A stretch of 64,000 nucleotides of DNA from Micromonospora chokoriensis. Its GTDB lineage: Bacteria; Actinomycetota; Actinomycetes; Mycobacteriales; Micromonosporaceae. Below the pieces are notes generated by a model. It made no database searches. It saw only the letters and a list, made by a program, of their open reading frames with translations, and was not told the DNA's origin. Of the stretch, positions 53,986 to 62,998 are shown piece after piece. The stretch lies in the NCBI RefSeq assembly GCF_000718555.1, contig NZ_JOAN01000015.1, positions 248,001 through 312,000 on the forward strand, written 5' to 3'. The position numbers were made by a program, and so were the translations under genes. Numbering within the stretch: position 1 is the first letter of the stretch; each line of letters opens with the position of its first letter.

Positions 53986-55344
53986 TCAGCCCAGCTCGGC
54001 CAGCGCAGCGAGCAGCCGGTCCACCTGGTCGGCGGTGCTGCCCAGGCCGAGGCTGGCGCGCAGCGCGGTGGGCGGCAGATCCCGCCGGCCGGTACGCCCC
54101 GCCGCCTCGCTGAGCAGCCGCCGGGCCAGCGGGTGGGCGCAGAACAACCCATCCCGTACGCCGATGTGGTGCTCGGCGGCCAGCCGGGTGGCCACGTCGG
54201 TGGAGTCCCATCCGGCGACCACGAACGAGACGATGCCGACCCGGGGCGAGTCCGGGCCGAAGGTGCGCAGCTCCACCACGTGCGGCAGGGCGGCGATGCC
54301 GGTGCGCAGCCGGGCCAGCAGGGACTGCTCGTGGGCGGCCAGCTCGGCCTGGTCCGCGTCGCCGAGCGCCGCGCACACCGCTGCCAGCGCGACGGCGCCG
54401 AGCAGGTTCGGGGTGCCGCCCTCGTGTCGCGCCGGGCCGGTCGCCCAGGTCACGTCGTGCGTGGCCGGCCCGACGTGGCTGGTGGCCCCACCCCCGGCCA
54501 GGTACGGCCCGGCGGCGTCCAGCCAGTCCGCCCGGCCGATCAGCACCCCCGCGCCGAACGGCGCGTACAGCTTGTGGCCGGACACGGCCAGGTAGTCGAC
54601 GTCGAGCGTGAGCAGGTCGACCGGGGCGTGCGGGGCGAGCTGTGCGGCATCGAGCACGATTCGGGCACCGTGCCGGTGGGCCACCTGGGCCAGTTCGGCC
54701 ACCGGCCACCGCTCACCTGTCACGTTGCTCGCACCGGTGACCGCCACCAGCACCGGCAGCGCCGGGCTGCTGCCCCGGCGCAGCTCGGCGAGGGCGGCGG
54801 CCAGGTCGCGTACCGCCCCGTCTGGGTCGGTGGGCACCGGCAGCCGTACCGACCCGCGCGGCCAGGGCAGCAGGTTGGCGTGGTGCTCGCCGGCGAACGT
54901 GACCACAGTGGTGCCGGCCGGCACGGCCCGCGCCAGCAGGTTGAGCGCGTCGGTCGTGTTGCGGGTGAAGATCACGTGATCGTCGGCGCGAGCGCCGAAG
55001 AAGTCACCGATCGTCTGCCGGGCCTGCTCGTACGCGAGGGTGCAGCGCCGCGACAGCGCCCCCGCCCCGCGATGCACGCTGGCGTACCAGGGCAGCAGCT
55101 CGGCCACCGCGTCGGCGGCGGCCCGCGCGCACGGCGCACTGGCCGCGTAGTCCAGGTTGATCTCGCCGGGCACGCCGAGGACGTCGAGCGGCGCGGACGG
55201 CGCCGCAGGTGCGGCGGGCAGGGTGGGCAGCGAGGGAACGAGAGTGACGGACACGCCGGAACCTCCGGGGTCAGGGACCCCGGGTGCGACATCGGGACGG
55301 GGTCCGCGCTTGCCCAGCACACCGATCGGGCTGGGCCCGGTCAT
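53986..55344 (-). CDS. Class V aminotransferase (cysteine desulfurase-like)
   Basis: A 452-residue PLP enzyme of the SufS/CsdA fold. Seen: GAGALSRRCTLAYEQARQTI near the N-terminus, NTTDALNLLAR, EHHANLLPW, VLDAAQLAPH and the PLP lysine in AVSGHKLYAPFG. A cysteine in VRDGLFCAHP occupies the position of the desulfurase nucleophile loop. It may donate sulfur from cysteine or act on another amino acid. The ATG at 55344 gives a ~45-residue Pro-rich leader, so the true start could be later. It is not next to Fe-S or carrier genes. Confidence 0.82.
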   Translation of the reverse strand: MTGPSPIGVLGKRGPRPDVAPGVPDPGGSGVSVTLVPSLPTLPAAPAAPSAPLDVLGVPGEINLDYAASAPCARAAADAVAELLPWYASVHRGAGALSRRCTLAYEQARQTIGDFFGARADDHVIFTRNTTDALNLLARAVPAGTTVVTFAGEHHANLLPWPRGSVRLPVPTDPDGAVRDLAAALAELRRGSSPALPVLVAVTGASNVTGERWPVAELAQVAHRHGARIVLDAAQLAPHAPVDLLTLDVDYLAVSGHKLYAPFGAGVLIGRADWLDAAGPYLAGGGATSHVGPATHDVTWATGPARHEGGTPNLLGAVALAAVCAALGDADQAELAAHEQSLLARLRTGIAALPHVVELRTFGPDSPRVGIVSFVVAGWDSTDVATRLAAEHHIGVRDGLFCAHPLARRLLSEAAGRTGRRDLPPTALRASLGLGSTADQVDRLLAALAELG

Positions 55345-55486
55345 CACCCGGGGCACCCCACCGCGAACTCGACGAGGGTTGCCGGCCAGCAAGCCGGGGC
55401 TGAACGCTGGCACTCGTGACCTGTCGGCAGCATAGCGGCTACCGATGCGCCCGAACCAGCCGGCAGCGGATGGCTACGCTGACCGC

Positions 55487-56935
55487 ATGGCCGACACCCC
55501 GCCCGGTTCACCACTGCCGCCGTCGCCCGCCGCCCCGCCTGCGCCCGCCGCACCGCCGGTGGGCGAGCAGCCCCGGATGCCGCTGCGCCGACTGGGCTGG
55601 CGGCGCTTTCTGGTGTTGGCCGGGGTGGTGCTGCTCATCGCGGCGTGCGCGGTGTTCATGGTCTTCACGCTCGGCCAGTCGCTCGGCGCGCAGGCCCTGC
55701 TGATCGGGGTGATCGCCGCCATCCTGCCGGTGCCGGTACTGGTCGCCTGCTTCCTCTGGCTGGACCGATACGAACCCGAGCCGCTGAAATATCTGATCTT
55801 CTGCTTCGCCTGGGGGGCGTTCGTCTCCACTGCCGCCTCGCTCACGGTGAACGACTTCGCCGCCAACCGTTTCGAGGACTGGGGCCTTCCGTCCGCGCTC
55901 ACCGGGGTGCTGGTGGCGCCGTTCATCGAGGAGCTGACCAAGGCGCTGGGCCCGATCCTGCTGCTGGTGTTCCGCCGCCGTGAGTGGTCCGGCATCACCG
56001 ACGGCCTGGTCTACTGCGGCCTCGCCGCGGTCGGCTTCGCGATGGTGGAGAACATCCTCTACCTGGGCGGGTTGGGCTACGCGTCCGGCGCTGACCGGTA
56101 CGGCCCGGCCACCGGCATCCAGCAGGTCATCGCGATCTTCATCCTGCGGATCCTCCTGTTCGGGTTCGCCCATCCGCTCTTTACCTCGATGACCGGTGTG
56201 GGGTTGGGCATCGCCTCCCGCACGGCCGACCGGCGCATCCGGGTGCTCGCCCCGATCGCCGGCCTGCTGCTGGCGATGATGCTGCACGGCACCTGGAACC
56301 TGCTGCCGACGCTGACCCAGGCCACCGGCGAGGCCATGATCATGCTGTACGGCTTCCTGGGCCTGATGGTGCCGGTCTTCTTCGGCACCGTGGGGCTGGC
56401 GTTGTGGCTGCGCGCCTGGGAGGGGCGGCTCACCGAGCGGGTCCTGCCGGACTACGTACGCGCCGGCTGGCTCAGCCCACCCGAGGTGGCCGCGTTGAGC
56501 AGCCTCGGCCGGCGGCACGCCGCCCGCAGTTGGGCCCGGCGGGTGGCCGGCGACGCCGGGGTCCGGGCGATGCGCGGCTACCAGTCCGCCGCCACCCGAC
56601 TGGCCCTGCTGCGCGACGGGGCGCTGCGCGGCCTGGACCGCAAACCCGCCGACCAGGAGCGGACCGCGCGTGAGGAGCGGGAGTTGCTGGACGCGATCAG
56701 CACGTACCGGTCGTTCTTCGTCGGTCGGGACCCGCAGGCCCCGGCAGGGGTCTGGGACGGCAGCCGCTATCTCCTGCGCTTCCCGGACGGTACGCAGCGC
56801 CCGGTGGACGCGCCGGACGAGCCGGTGGTGCCGATCCCGGTGGTGCTGGCTGCCGCTCCGGCTCCGATGGGGTACGCCCCGCCCGGCTGGCCCGGCCCAC
56901 GGTCGGCGCCGCCCTGGCCGCCGACGCACCGCTGA
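55487..56935 (+). CDS. PrsW-family intramembrane metalloprotease
   Basis: A 482-residue protein with a Pro-rich N-terminus, about eight membrane segments and a ~140-residue cytoplasmic C-terminus. The PrsW motifs are EELTK (Glu148-Glu149), FAMVEN, HPLF and HGTWN, which supply the glutamates and histidines of the putative metal site. PrsW in Bacillus cuts an anti-sigma factor; the target here is unknown. The ATG at 55487 follows a purine-poor region, so the exact start is less certain. It is followed by a small convergent membrane gene. Confidence 0.88.
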   Translation: MADTPPGSPLPPSPAAPPAPAAPPVGEQPRMPLRRLGWRRFLVLAGVVLLIAACAVFMVFTLGQSLGAQALLIGVIAAILPVPVLVACFLWLDRYEPEPLKYLIFCFAWGAFVSTAASLTVNDFAANRFEDWGLPSALTGVLVAPFIEELTKALGPILLLVFRRREWSGITDGLVYCGLAAVGFAMVENILYLGGLGYASGADRYGPATGIQQVIAIFILRILLFGFAHPLFTSMTGVGLGIASRTADRRIRVLAPIAGLLLAMMLHGTWNLLPTLTQATGEAMIMLYGFLGLMVPVFFGTVGLALWLRAWEGRLTERVLPDYVRAGWLSPPEVAALSSLGRRHAARSWARRVAGDAGVRAMRGYQSAATRLALLRDGALRGLDRKPADQERTAREERELLDAISTYRSFFVGRDPQAPAGVWDGSRYLLRFPDGTQRPVDAPDEPVVPIPVVLAAAPAPMGYAPPGWPGPRSAPPWPPTHR

Positions 56936-56954
56936 GAGCTGGTGGCCCGGCGGC

Positions 56955-57122
56955 CTAGCTGATCAGCGAGGTGAGGAAGTCACCGAAGCCCTGGAACATC
57001 GCGATCAGCGCGGCCCCGATCGCCCGGAACATCTGTGCGGCACCGTCCGGCCGGAAGGCCACGAAGTAGATCAGGAACGCGACACTGCCCCAGGTCAACA
57101 GTTTCTTCACGAATACCGGCAT
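56955..57122 (-). CDS. Small membrane protein (55 residues)
   Basis: A short protein MPVFVKKLLTWGSVAFLIY... with one basic N-terminal segment and two hydrophobic stretches (about 9-24 and 33-55). A GGGGAGGGA site lies three to five bases before the ATG, strong evidence for translation. It is too small for routine calling. Conserved short proteins of this type occur in actinobacteria, but I know no function. It converges on the PrsW gene. Confidence 0.7.
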   Translation of the reverse strand: MPVFVKKLLTWGSVAFLIYFVAFRPDGAAQMFRAIGAALIAMFQGFGDFLTSLIS

Positions 57123-57215
57123 CGTCCCTCCCCAGGGCCACGGTCGCCGGATGGCTTCCCGTCGTGCGGCCGGGCAAACGGTGCGCGGCGGGGCCTGGTG
57201 GCCGGGGGAGACGCG

Positions 57216-57554
57216 TCAGAGGTAGAGGCCGGTCGAGTCGTTCTCGATCCGCTCGGCGGCCACGGCGTGCACGTCCCGCTCTCGCAACAGCACGTAACCG
57301 CGGCCGTGCAGCTCGACCTCGGAGCGCTCGTCCGGGTCGAAGAGCACCCGATCGCCGGAGACGATGGCGCGGACGTTCGGCCCCACCCCTACCGCGGTGG
57401 CCCAGGCGAGGCGCTTGCCGACCGCGGCGGTCGCCGGAATGACGATGCCAGCGGTGGAGCGGCGTTCGCCCTCGCTGCCCTCCATGCGCACCAGCACGCG
57501 GTCGTGCAGCAGGCGGATCGGCAGGCCGGCGTCGAGATCGTTGTCGACGGTCAC
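57216..57554 (-). CDS. GroES-like co-chaperonin
   Basis: A 112-residue protein with the GroES/Cpn10 beta-barrel pattern (IRLLHDRVLVRMEG...STAGIVIPATA...AVGVGPN...GDRVLFDPDERSEVELHGRGYVLLRERDVHAV) but a longer N-terminus and tail. It begins at GTG. It may serve as an alternative lid for GroEL or have another role. It stands alone, 14 kb from the window's groEL, with no CIRCE element visible nearby; a canonical groES elsewhere in the genome is likely. Confidence 0.85.
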   Translation of the reverse strand: MTVDNDLDAGLPIRLLHDRVLVRMEGSEGERRSTAGIVIPATAAVGKRLAWATAVGVGPNVRAIVSGDRVLFDPDERSEVELHGRGYVLLRERDVHAVAAERIENDSTGLYL

Positions 57555-57714
57555 GCCGCAGACGCTACCGTGTGGCCGACGGCGGCCCGCCGGTGGTTAC
57601 GCCGGAGGTGGCCGGGGCATTGTGTGGCTGAACTGCCCTACGGTGTCGGGAACGGACGTATGCTGTCCGACCTGTCACCGTTGGTGGGCCGGGTTTCACT
57701 GCCAGGAGGTGCGC

Positions 57715-59037
57715 TTGAGCCGCTTCGAGCGGGTACGCGGGCGGCTTCGCCGCGCCTACCAGTCACGACAGGAGTCGGCGCGCGCCGACGAGGGCACGCC
57801 GAGTGACGCGTTGAACGACGCGTTGACCGACGCGTCGGAGGCGGCCCGGGTGGCGTCACCGGCCGTGCCGGGGCCGACCGCGCCGCCGAGCGCCACGGTC
57901 CACGGCGCGGAACCTCCGGTGAACCTGCACAGCTCCACCTCCAGTCGAGACGACGCCGACGTGCCGCACGGGCTGCGGATCGCCGCCGCGTGGTGCTGGC
58001 GACTGATCGTGATCGGTGTGGTGGCCTGGGCGCTGCTCAGGATCGTCGGCACGATCAAGATCGTGATCATTCCGCTGGCCATCGCGCTGCTGCTCTCCGC
58101 GCTGCTCGCGCCGGCGGTGGGTTGGCTGCTGCGGATTCGACTGCCTCGCTCGATGGCGACGGCGGTGGTGCTGGTCGGCGGTCTGGCAGCGGTAATCGGC
58201 ACGCTGACGCTTGTGGTCAACGAGTTCATCCGCGGCGTACCGGAGTTGAGCGAGAAGTCGTCGGAGGGTGTCCGGCAGATCCAGAACTGGCTGAAGACGG
58301 GCCCGCTGCACCTCTCCGACACCCAGCTCGACCGCTACATCGACGAGGCGCAGGCCTGGATCAACGACAACACCTCGAAGTTCACCAGCGGCGCGCTGAG
58401 CACCGCCGCCACGCTGGCCGAGGTGCTCACCGGCACGTTGCTGGTGCTCTTCGCGACGTTCTTCTTCCTGCGCGACGGCAACCGGATCTGGCGCTTCCTG
58501 GTCCGGCTGCTGCCGGTCGCCGCCCGGTGGAAGGTCGACGACGCCGGCCGGGCCTCCTGGCACACGCTCGGCGCCTACGTCCGCGCGACAGTGCTTGTCG
58601 CCTTCATCGACGCGGTCGGGATCGGCATCTTCCTGGTCATCTTCGACATCCCGTTCGCCTTCCCGCTGGCCGCGCTGGTCTTCCTCGGCGCGTTCATCCC
58701 GATCGTCGGTGCGGCGCTCTCCGGTGGCGTGGCGGTGCTGGTGGCACTCGTCGACAGCGGCCCGGTCACCGCGCTGATCATTCTCGGTGTGGTGATCGGC
58801 GTTCAGCAGGTGGAGGGCCACATCCTCCAACCGCTGATCATGGGACGGGCGGTCGCTCTGCACCCGCTCGCGGTGATCATCGGCATCGCCGCAGGTGTCG
58901 TACTCGCTGGCATCACCGGCGCGCTGGTCTCCGTGCCGCTCATCGCGGTGCTGAACACTGCGGTCCGCAGGCTCGCCGCCCGCAGGGTCCCCGACACCCC
59001 ACCCGACGCCGTAGTAGTCGCCTCCCAGGCCCCCTAG
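57715..59037 (+). CDS. AI-2E family transporter (PerM/YdiK-like)
   Basis: A 440-residue membrane protein with a cytoplasmic, Asp/Ala-rich ~85-residue N-terminus and eight membrane segments, with family residues FIPIVGAALSGGVAVLVALV and QQVEGHILQPLIMGRAVALHPLAVI. The name AI-2E is historical; members include Na+/H+ antiporters and permeases of unknown substrate. The TTG at 57715 has a GGAGG site five bases upstream and is preferred over a GTG at 57709 that lies within that site. The frame is open farther upstream but antisense to the GroES-like gene. Confidence 0.85.
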   Translation: MSRFERVRGRLRRAYQSRQESARADEGTPSDALNDALTDASEAARVASPAVPGPTAPPSATVHGAEPPVNLHSSTSSRDDADVPHGLRIAAAWCWRLIVIGVVAWALLRIVGTIKIVIIPLAIALLLSALLAPAVGWLLRIRLPRSMATAVVLVGGLAAVIGTLTLVVNEFIRGVPELSEKSSEGVRQIQNWLKTGPLHLSDTQLDRYIDEAQAWINDNTSKFTSGALSTAATLAEVLTGTLLVLFATFFFLRDGNRIWRFLVRLLPVAARWKVDDAGRASWHTLGAYVRATVLVAFIDAVGIGIFLVIFDIPFAFPLAALVFLGAFIPIVGAALSGGVAVLVALVDSGPVTALIILGVVIGVQQVEGHILQPLIMGRAVALHPLAVIIGIAAGVVLAGITGALVSVPLIAVLNTAVRRLAARRVPDTPPDAVVVASQAP

Positions 59038-59061
59038 ACCCGCGGGACGCCGAGAGGTGTG

Positions 59062-61224
59062 TCAGGAGGTGGCGAGGCGTTTCAGGGCGCCTCGGGCTAC
59101 TTCGGGGCGGGTCGTGTACCAGAACGGTGGCAGCGAACGGCGCAGGAACGGCCCGTAGCCTCGGGCCGTCTCCAGCCGGGAGTCGAGCACCGCGACCACG
59201 CCCCGGTCGCCGGTCGCGCGGATCAGTCGGCCCACGCCCTGCGCCAGCCGCACCGCCGCGATCGGCACGCTCACCGCCGAGAAGCCGGAACCGCCACCGG
59301 CGTCCACGGCAGCCGCGCGGGCAGCCGCCAGCGGCTCGTCCGGGCGGGGGAAGGGCAGCCGGTCGATGACGACGAGCTGGCAGGCGTCACCCGGCACATC
59401 CACCCCCTGCCAGAGCGACATCACCCCGAACAGGCAGCTGGCGCGCTCCTCGCGGAAGCGACGGACCAGCAGCGGCAGCGCCTCCTCGCCCTGAAGCAAC
59501 ACCGGCAGGTCGGTCCGTGCGCGCACCAGCTCCGCGGCCTGCTGCGCGGCCCGCCGGGAGGAGAAGAGCCCGAGAGTACGACCACCGAGCGCCTCGACCA
59601 GCCCGAGCAGCTCCTCTCCGGCAGCCTCGGGTAGCCCGGAGACGCTGGGGCGGGGGAGGTGCGCGGCGACGTACAGGATGCCCTGGCGGGCGTAGTCGAA
59701 CGGCGAACCGACGTCGAGTGACCGCCACCCGGGGCCCTCGGTGGCTGGTACGACGGCGTTCGGGGTGACGTCGCCAGCGAGGCGACGGCCCGGAATCTCG
59801 GCGGCCGGACGGCCCGGCCCGGTGCGGGCCGCCAGCGCGGCGGCGGCGGGGGTCGGCGGGGCGGGCGGTGGCGCGTCCAGCCCGAGGGCCCGGGCGACCG
59901 TGTCGAATCGGCCGCCCAGCGCCAGGGTCGCCGAGGTGGCGACGACGGTGCGTTCGTCGTACAGGTGGGTGGCGAGGGTGCCGGCCACCGACAGCGGCGC
60001 GACCACAAGCGCCCGGCGGCTGCCGCTGTCGTTCTTCTCCACCCAGGCCACGTCGTGGTCGGCCTCCTCCAGCAGCCGCTGAGCGGTGGTGGAGAGCTCG
60101 TCAAGTGCGGCCTTGGCCTGCTGCTTGCGGACCGGGTCGGGGTCATCGGACTTGACGTCGCCGATCGCGTCCAGGGCGGTGCGGGTCGCCGCGTCGAGCA
60201 GCGTGCACGCCTCCCGCAACGGGGTCGGCAACCCGGCGGTGATCCGCCCGGCCGGCGCCTCGGCCAGCCCGACCGCGAGGGCGTCGCCGGCGGCGGTGAG
60301 AGCCTCGGCGGTCTCCGGCCGCAGCAGCGTTCGGGCCCGCCGGGTGGTCCGGTCGATCAGCTCCGGCACCAGCTCCGCCTGAGCCGCCGAGGAGACCCGG
60401 TCGGCCAGCTCGTGCGCCTCATCGACGATGAGCAGCTTGTGCGGCGGCACGATGTGCCGGTCGGCGAGCATGTCGACCGCGAGCAGGCTGTGGTTTGTCA
60501 CCACGATGTCGGCCTCCCGGGCGCGGGCCCGCGACGCCTCGGCGAAGCACTCCTGCCCGAACGGGCAACGGGTCGCGCCGACGCACTCCCGAGCCGGCAT
60601 CGACACCAGCCGCCAGGCCTGGTCGTCGACGCCCGGGTCCAGTTCGTCCCGGTCGCCGGTGGCGGTCTTCTCGGCCCAGTCGCGCAGCCGTTCGACCTGC
60701 TTGCCCAACCGGCCCGCCTCACCGAGCCACTTCGTCCCGCCGCCGGGGCGGGCCGCGGGGGCGTCGAAGAGAGTGTCCTCCGGCTCCTCCTCGGTGGAGT
60801 TGTCCAGGCGAGCCAGGCAGAGGTAGTGGTGGCGGCCCTTGAGCACGGCGAACGTGGGCCGGCGGCCGAGCACCGGCTCGACCGCGTCGGCGAGCCGGGG
60901 CAGGTCGTGGTCGACCAGCTGGGACTGCAACGCCAGGGTGGCGGTGGAGACCACCACCGGGCCGTCCACGGTGAGCGCCGGCGCGAGGTAGGCCAGCGAC
61001 TTGCCGGTGCCGGTGCCGGCCTGCACGAGCAGGTGCTCGCCGCCGGCCACGCACTCCTCGATCGCCGTGGTCATCTGCAGCTGGCCGGGGCGTTCCGCGC
61101 CGCCGGGCACCGCGCCGACCGCCGCTGCCAGCAGCTCCGTGCCGCTGGGCCGGGCACCCCGCCGCCGACCCTTGGCACGGGCCGACGGGGTAGCGGAACC
61201 GGTGGCGGTGCGGGGCGGAGTCAC
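59062..61224 (-). CDS. DinG/XPD-like superfamily 2 DNA helicase
   Basis: A 720-residue ATP-dependent helicase. Walker A GTGTGKS (70-76), DEAH box VDEAHEL, later helicase motifs near the C-terminus and candidate Fe-S cysteines (one in HHYLCLARL, two in ECVGATRCPFG, one in QECFAEA) define the XPD/DinG group that unwinds 5'-3' and deals with R-loops and damaged DNA. The GTG at 61224 is followed by a basic, disordered ~25 residues. It is convergent with the AI-2E family gene, with 24 bp between stops. Confidence 0.88.
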   Translation of the reverse strand: MTPPRTATGSATPSARAKGRRRGARPSGTELLAAAVGAVPGGAERPGQLQMTTAIEECVAGGEHLLVQAGTGTGKSLAYLAPALTVDGPVVVSTATLALQSQLVDHDLPRLADAVEPVLGRRPTFAVLKGRHHYLCLARLDNSTEEEPEDTLFDAPAARPGGGTKWLGEAGRLGKQVERLRDWAEKTATGDRDELDPGVDDQAWRLVSMPARECVGATRCPFGQECFAEASRARAREADIVVTNHSLLAVDMLADRHIVPPHKLLIVDEAHELADRVSSAAQAELVPELIDRTTRRARTLLRPETAEALTAAGDALAVGLAEAPAGRITAGLPTPLREACTLLDAATRTALDAIGDVKSDDPDPVRKQQAKAALDELSTTAQRLLEEADHDVAWVEKNDSGSRRALVVAPLSVAGTLATHLYDERTVVATSATLALGGRFDTVARALGLDAPPPAPPTPAAAALAARTGPGRPAAEIPGRRLAGDVTPNAVVPATEGPGWRSLDVGSPFDYARQGILYVAAHLPRPSVSGLPEAAGEELLGLVEALGGRTLGLFSSRRAAQQAAELVRARTDLPVLLQGEEALPLLVRRFREERASCLFGVMSLWQGVDVPGDACQLVVIDRLPFPRPDEPLAAARAAAVDAGGGSGFSAVSVPIAAVRLAQGVGRLIRATGDRGVVAVLDSRLETARGYGPFLRRSLPPFWYTTRPEVARGALKRLATS

Positions 61225-61369
61225 CGTGCGACGGTACCCGGCGCCGCCGACACCGAGCGCGCCCATCCGCCGCGTGGCGCGATGTCGGCCCGGCCGGGCG
61301 GTTGCGGCCGACACCGTCCGGTTACGGCCGCACTACGACGTGTGGGCGGCATCGGTTAGGGTGCGAATC

Positions 61370-61876
61370 ATGCCGAGCGACATGGTCCGAGTGATCTACC
61401 GCAAGTACGACGGCAGCGCCCACCGCGACTACCCGGCCCGCCGTCTCACCGAGGACGATCTCGGCATCTGGCTCGGCGTGCCCGAGGGCACCGAGTCGGT
61501 CTACCACGGCCGGCCCTCGGTGGAGAAGATCCCGTTCGTGCTGCTGGTGCCGCATCGGGCGTGGTGGACGGCAATGTTCAACCCACCGCCGCGCACCAGC
61601 GAGGTCTACTGCGACATCACCACCCCGGCGCGCTGGGAGTCCGACGACACCGTCCACCTGATCGACCTGGACCTGGACGTCGTGCGGCGTCGGGCCACCG
61701 GGCTGGTGGAGCTGCTCGACGAGGATGAGTTCGCCGAGCACCGGGCTCGGTTCGGCTATCCGGACGAGGTGGTTGCCGAGGCCGAGGCCACGGCCCAACG
61801 GCTGTTCGGGGCCCTCGGCGACGGCACCGAGCCGTTCGCCACCGCGTACCGCAAATGGTTGGCCCTGGTGGTCTGA
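61370..61876 (+). CDS. DUF402 protein
   Basis: A 168-residue protein of the DUF402 family, with the conserved MVRVIYRKYDGSAHRDYPA start, a WWTAMFNPPP segment and YCDITTPARWESDDTVHLIDLDLDVV in the core. Members include nucleoside di/triphosphatases in Firmicutes; the same chemistry here is only a possibility. The ATG at 61370 is preferred, but a second ATG four codons later is equally placed. It lies 52 bp upstream of the PPK2 gene in the same direction. Confidence 0.8.
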   Translation: MPSDMVRVIYRKYDGSAHRDYPARRLTEDDLGIWLGVPEGTESVYHGRPSVEKIPFVLLVPHRAWWTAMFNPPPRTSEVYCDITTPARWESDDTVHLIDLDLDVVRRRATGLVELLDEDEFAEHRARFGYPDEVVAEAEATAQRLFGALGDGTEPFATAYRKWLALVV

Positions 61877-61928
61877 CGCCGCAGGCTCTCGGCGGGCGGA
61901 TTGGCGGTGGGTGGGCGATGATCCGTTG

Positions 61929-62870
61929 ATGAGCGCACCCCAGCAAGTGCGGATCGTGGCCCCGGACGGCGGCTCCGTGCGGGAGTTGCTGCAGGTCACC
62001 GCGCCGGTGGATCTCGGCGCGATCGATCCGCGGTCCATGCCCGGCCTGCCGGCGCCGGCAGGCCGTGGCGAGCGCCGTAAGACCTGGGCGCGGGAGCAGG
62101 TGGAGTTGGTCGGCGACGAGTTGGGCCGGCAGCAGGAGATGCTCTTCGCGATGGCCAAGACCGGGTCGGACCGGCCGGCGCACCGGGTGCTGCTGGTGCT
62201 CCAGGCGATGGACTGCGGTGGCAAGGACGGCACGATCAAGCGGGTGGCCGGCGCGATGAACCCGCTGGGCCTGCACATCCGCTCGTTCGGGCCGCCGACC
62301 CGGCAGGAGTTACGGCACGACTTCCTCTGGCGGATTCGCCGGGAGCTGCCGCCGCCGGGGTACGTGGGGATGTTCAACCGTTCGCACTACGAGGACGTGT
62401 TGATCGCCCGGGTCGGCTCGCTCGTGCCCGAGACGACCTGGCGAGCCCGCTATGACGAGATCAACTCGTTCGAGCGGGAGCTGACCGAGGGCGGGGTGAC
62501 CCTGGTCAAGGTGATGCTGCACATCTCGTACGCCGAGCAGGGCCAGCGCCTGCTGGACCGGCTCACCGACCCGCGCAAGCACTGGAAGTACAACCCCTCC
62601 GACCTCGATTCGCGGGCGCACTGGGACGACTACCAGGCCGCGTACACCGAGGCCCTCAGCCGGTGCGGCACGGACGCCGCGCCGTGGTTCGTGGTGCCGG
62701 CGGACCGCAAGTGGTACCGGGACTGGGCGGTGGCCCACCTGCTGCGTGAGACGTTCGACACGCTTGATCTGGGGTATCCGGCTGCCGATTTCGACGTGGC
62801 GCGGGAGCGAAAGCGCCTGCTGGCTGGGGGAGCGGCTGTGGGCGGGATCGCCGAGATGAACGGCAGGTGA
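61929..62870 (+). CDS. ppk2: Polyphosphate kinase 2 family protein
   Basis: A 313-residue PPK2 with P-loop GGKDGT (97-102), GTIKRVAGAMNPLG and lid/second motif RSHYEDVL. PPK2 enzymes transfer phosphate between polyphosphate and nucleotides, making GDP or ATP/GTP depending on class. Length and single domain indicate the short class I-like form. Its 3' end holds three PHO-like repeats, and a PhoU-like and Pit transporter operon follows on the same strand, so it belongs to a phosphate-use cluster. Confidence 0.9.
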   Translation: MSAPQQVRIVAPDGGSVRELLQVTAPVDLGAIDPRSMPGLPAPAGRGERRKTWAREQVELVGDELGRQQEMLFAMAKTGSDRPAHRVLLVLQAMDCGGKDGTIKRVAGAMNPLGLHIRSFGPPTRQELRHDFLWRIRRELPPPGYVGMFNRSHYEDVLIARVGSLVPETTWRARYDEINSFERELTEGGVTLVKVMLHISYAEQGQRLLDRLTDPRKHWKYNPSDLDSRAHWDDYQAAYTEALSRCGTDAAPWFVVPADRKWYRDWAVAHLLRETFDTLDLGYPAADFDVARERKRLLAGGAAVGGIAEMNGR

Positions 62871-62883
62871 ACGAGCGGTGAAT
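62851..62883 (-). promoter_or_regulatory. PHO-box-like direct repeats (three 11-bp units)
   Basis: On the minus strand the contiguous 11-bp units are ATTCACCGCTC, GTTCACCTGCC and GTTCATCTCGG (from 62883 down to 62851), matching the actinobacterial PhoP repeat pattern of GTTCA followed by pyrimidines. They overlap the last 20 bases of ppk2 and precede the DUF47/Pit operon by 116 bp. A TAGCAT near 62932-62937 could be its -10. PhoP binding is inferred. Confidence 0.65.
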
Positions 62884-62998
62884 GGCGCCTGGCCAGGGGT
62901 GGGCCGGCGAATTCATGGTTCTGCCGTTTCCTAGCATTCACCGAGCGGACGCTCATCGGGCGCCGCCACCCTTCCACCGACGCGACGAGGTCTGTGCT

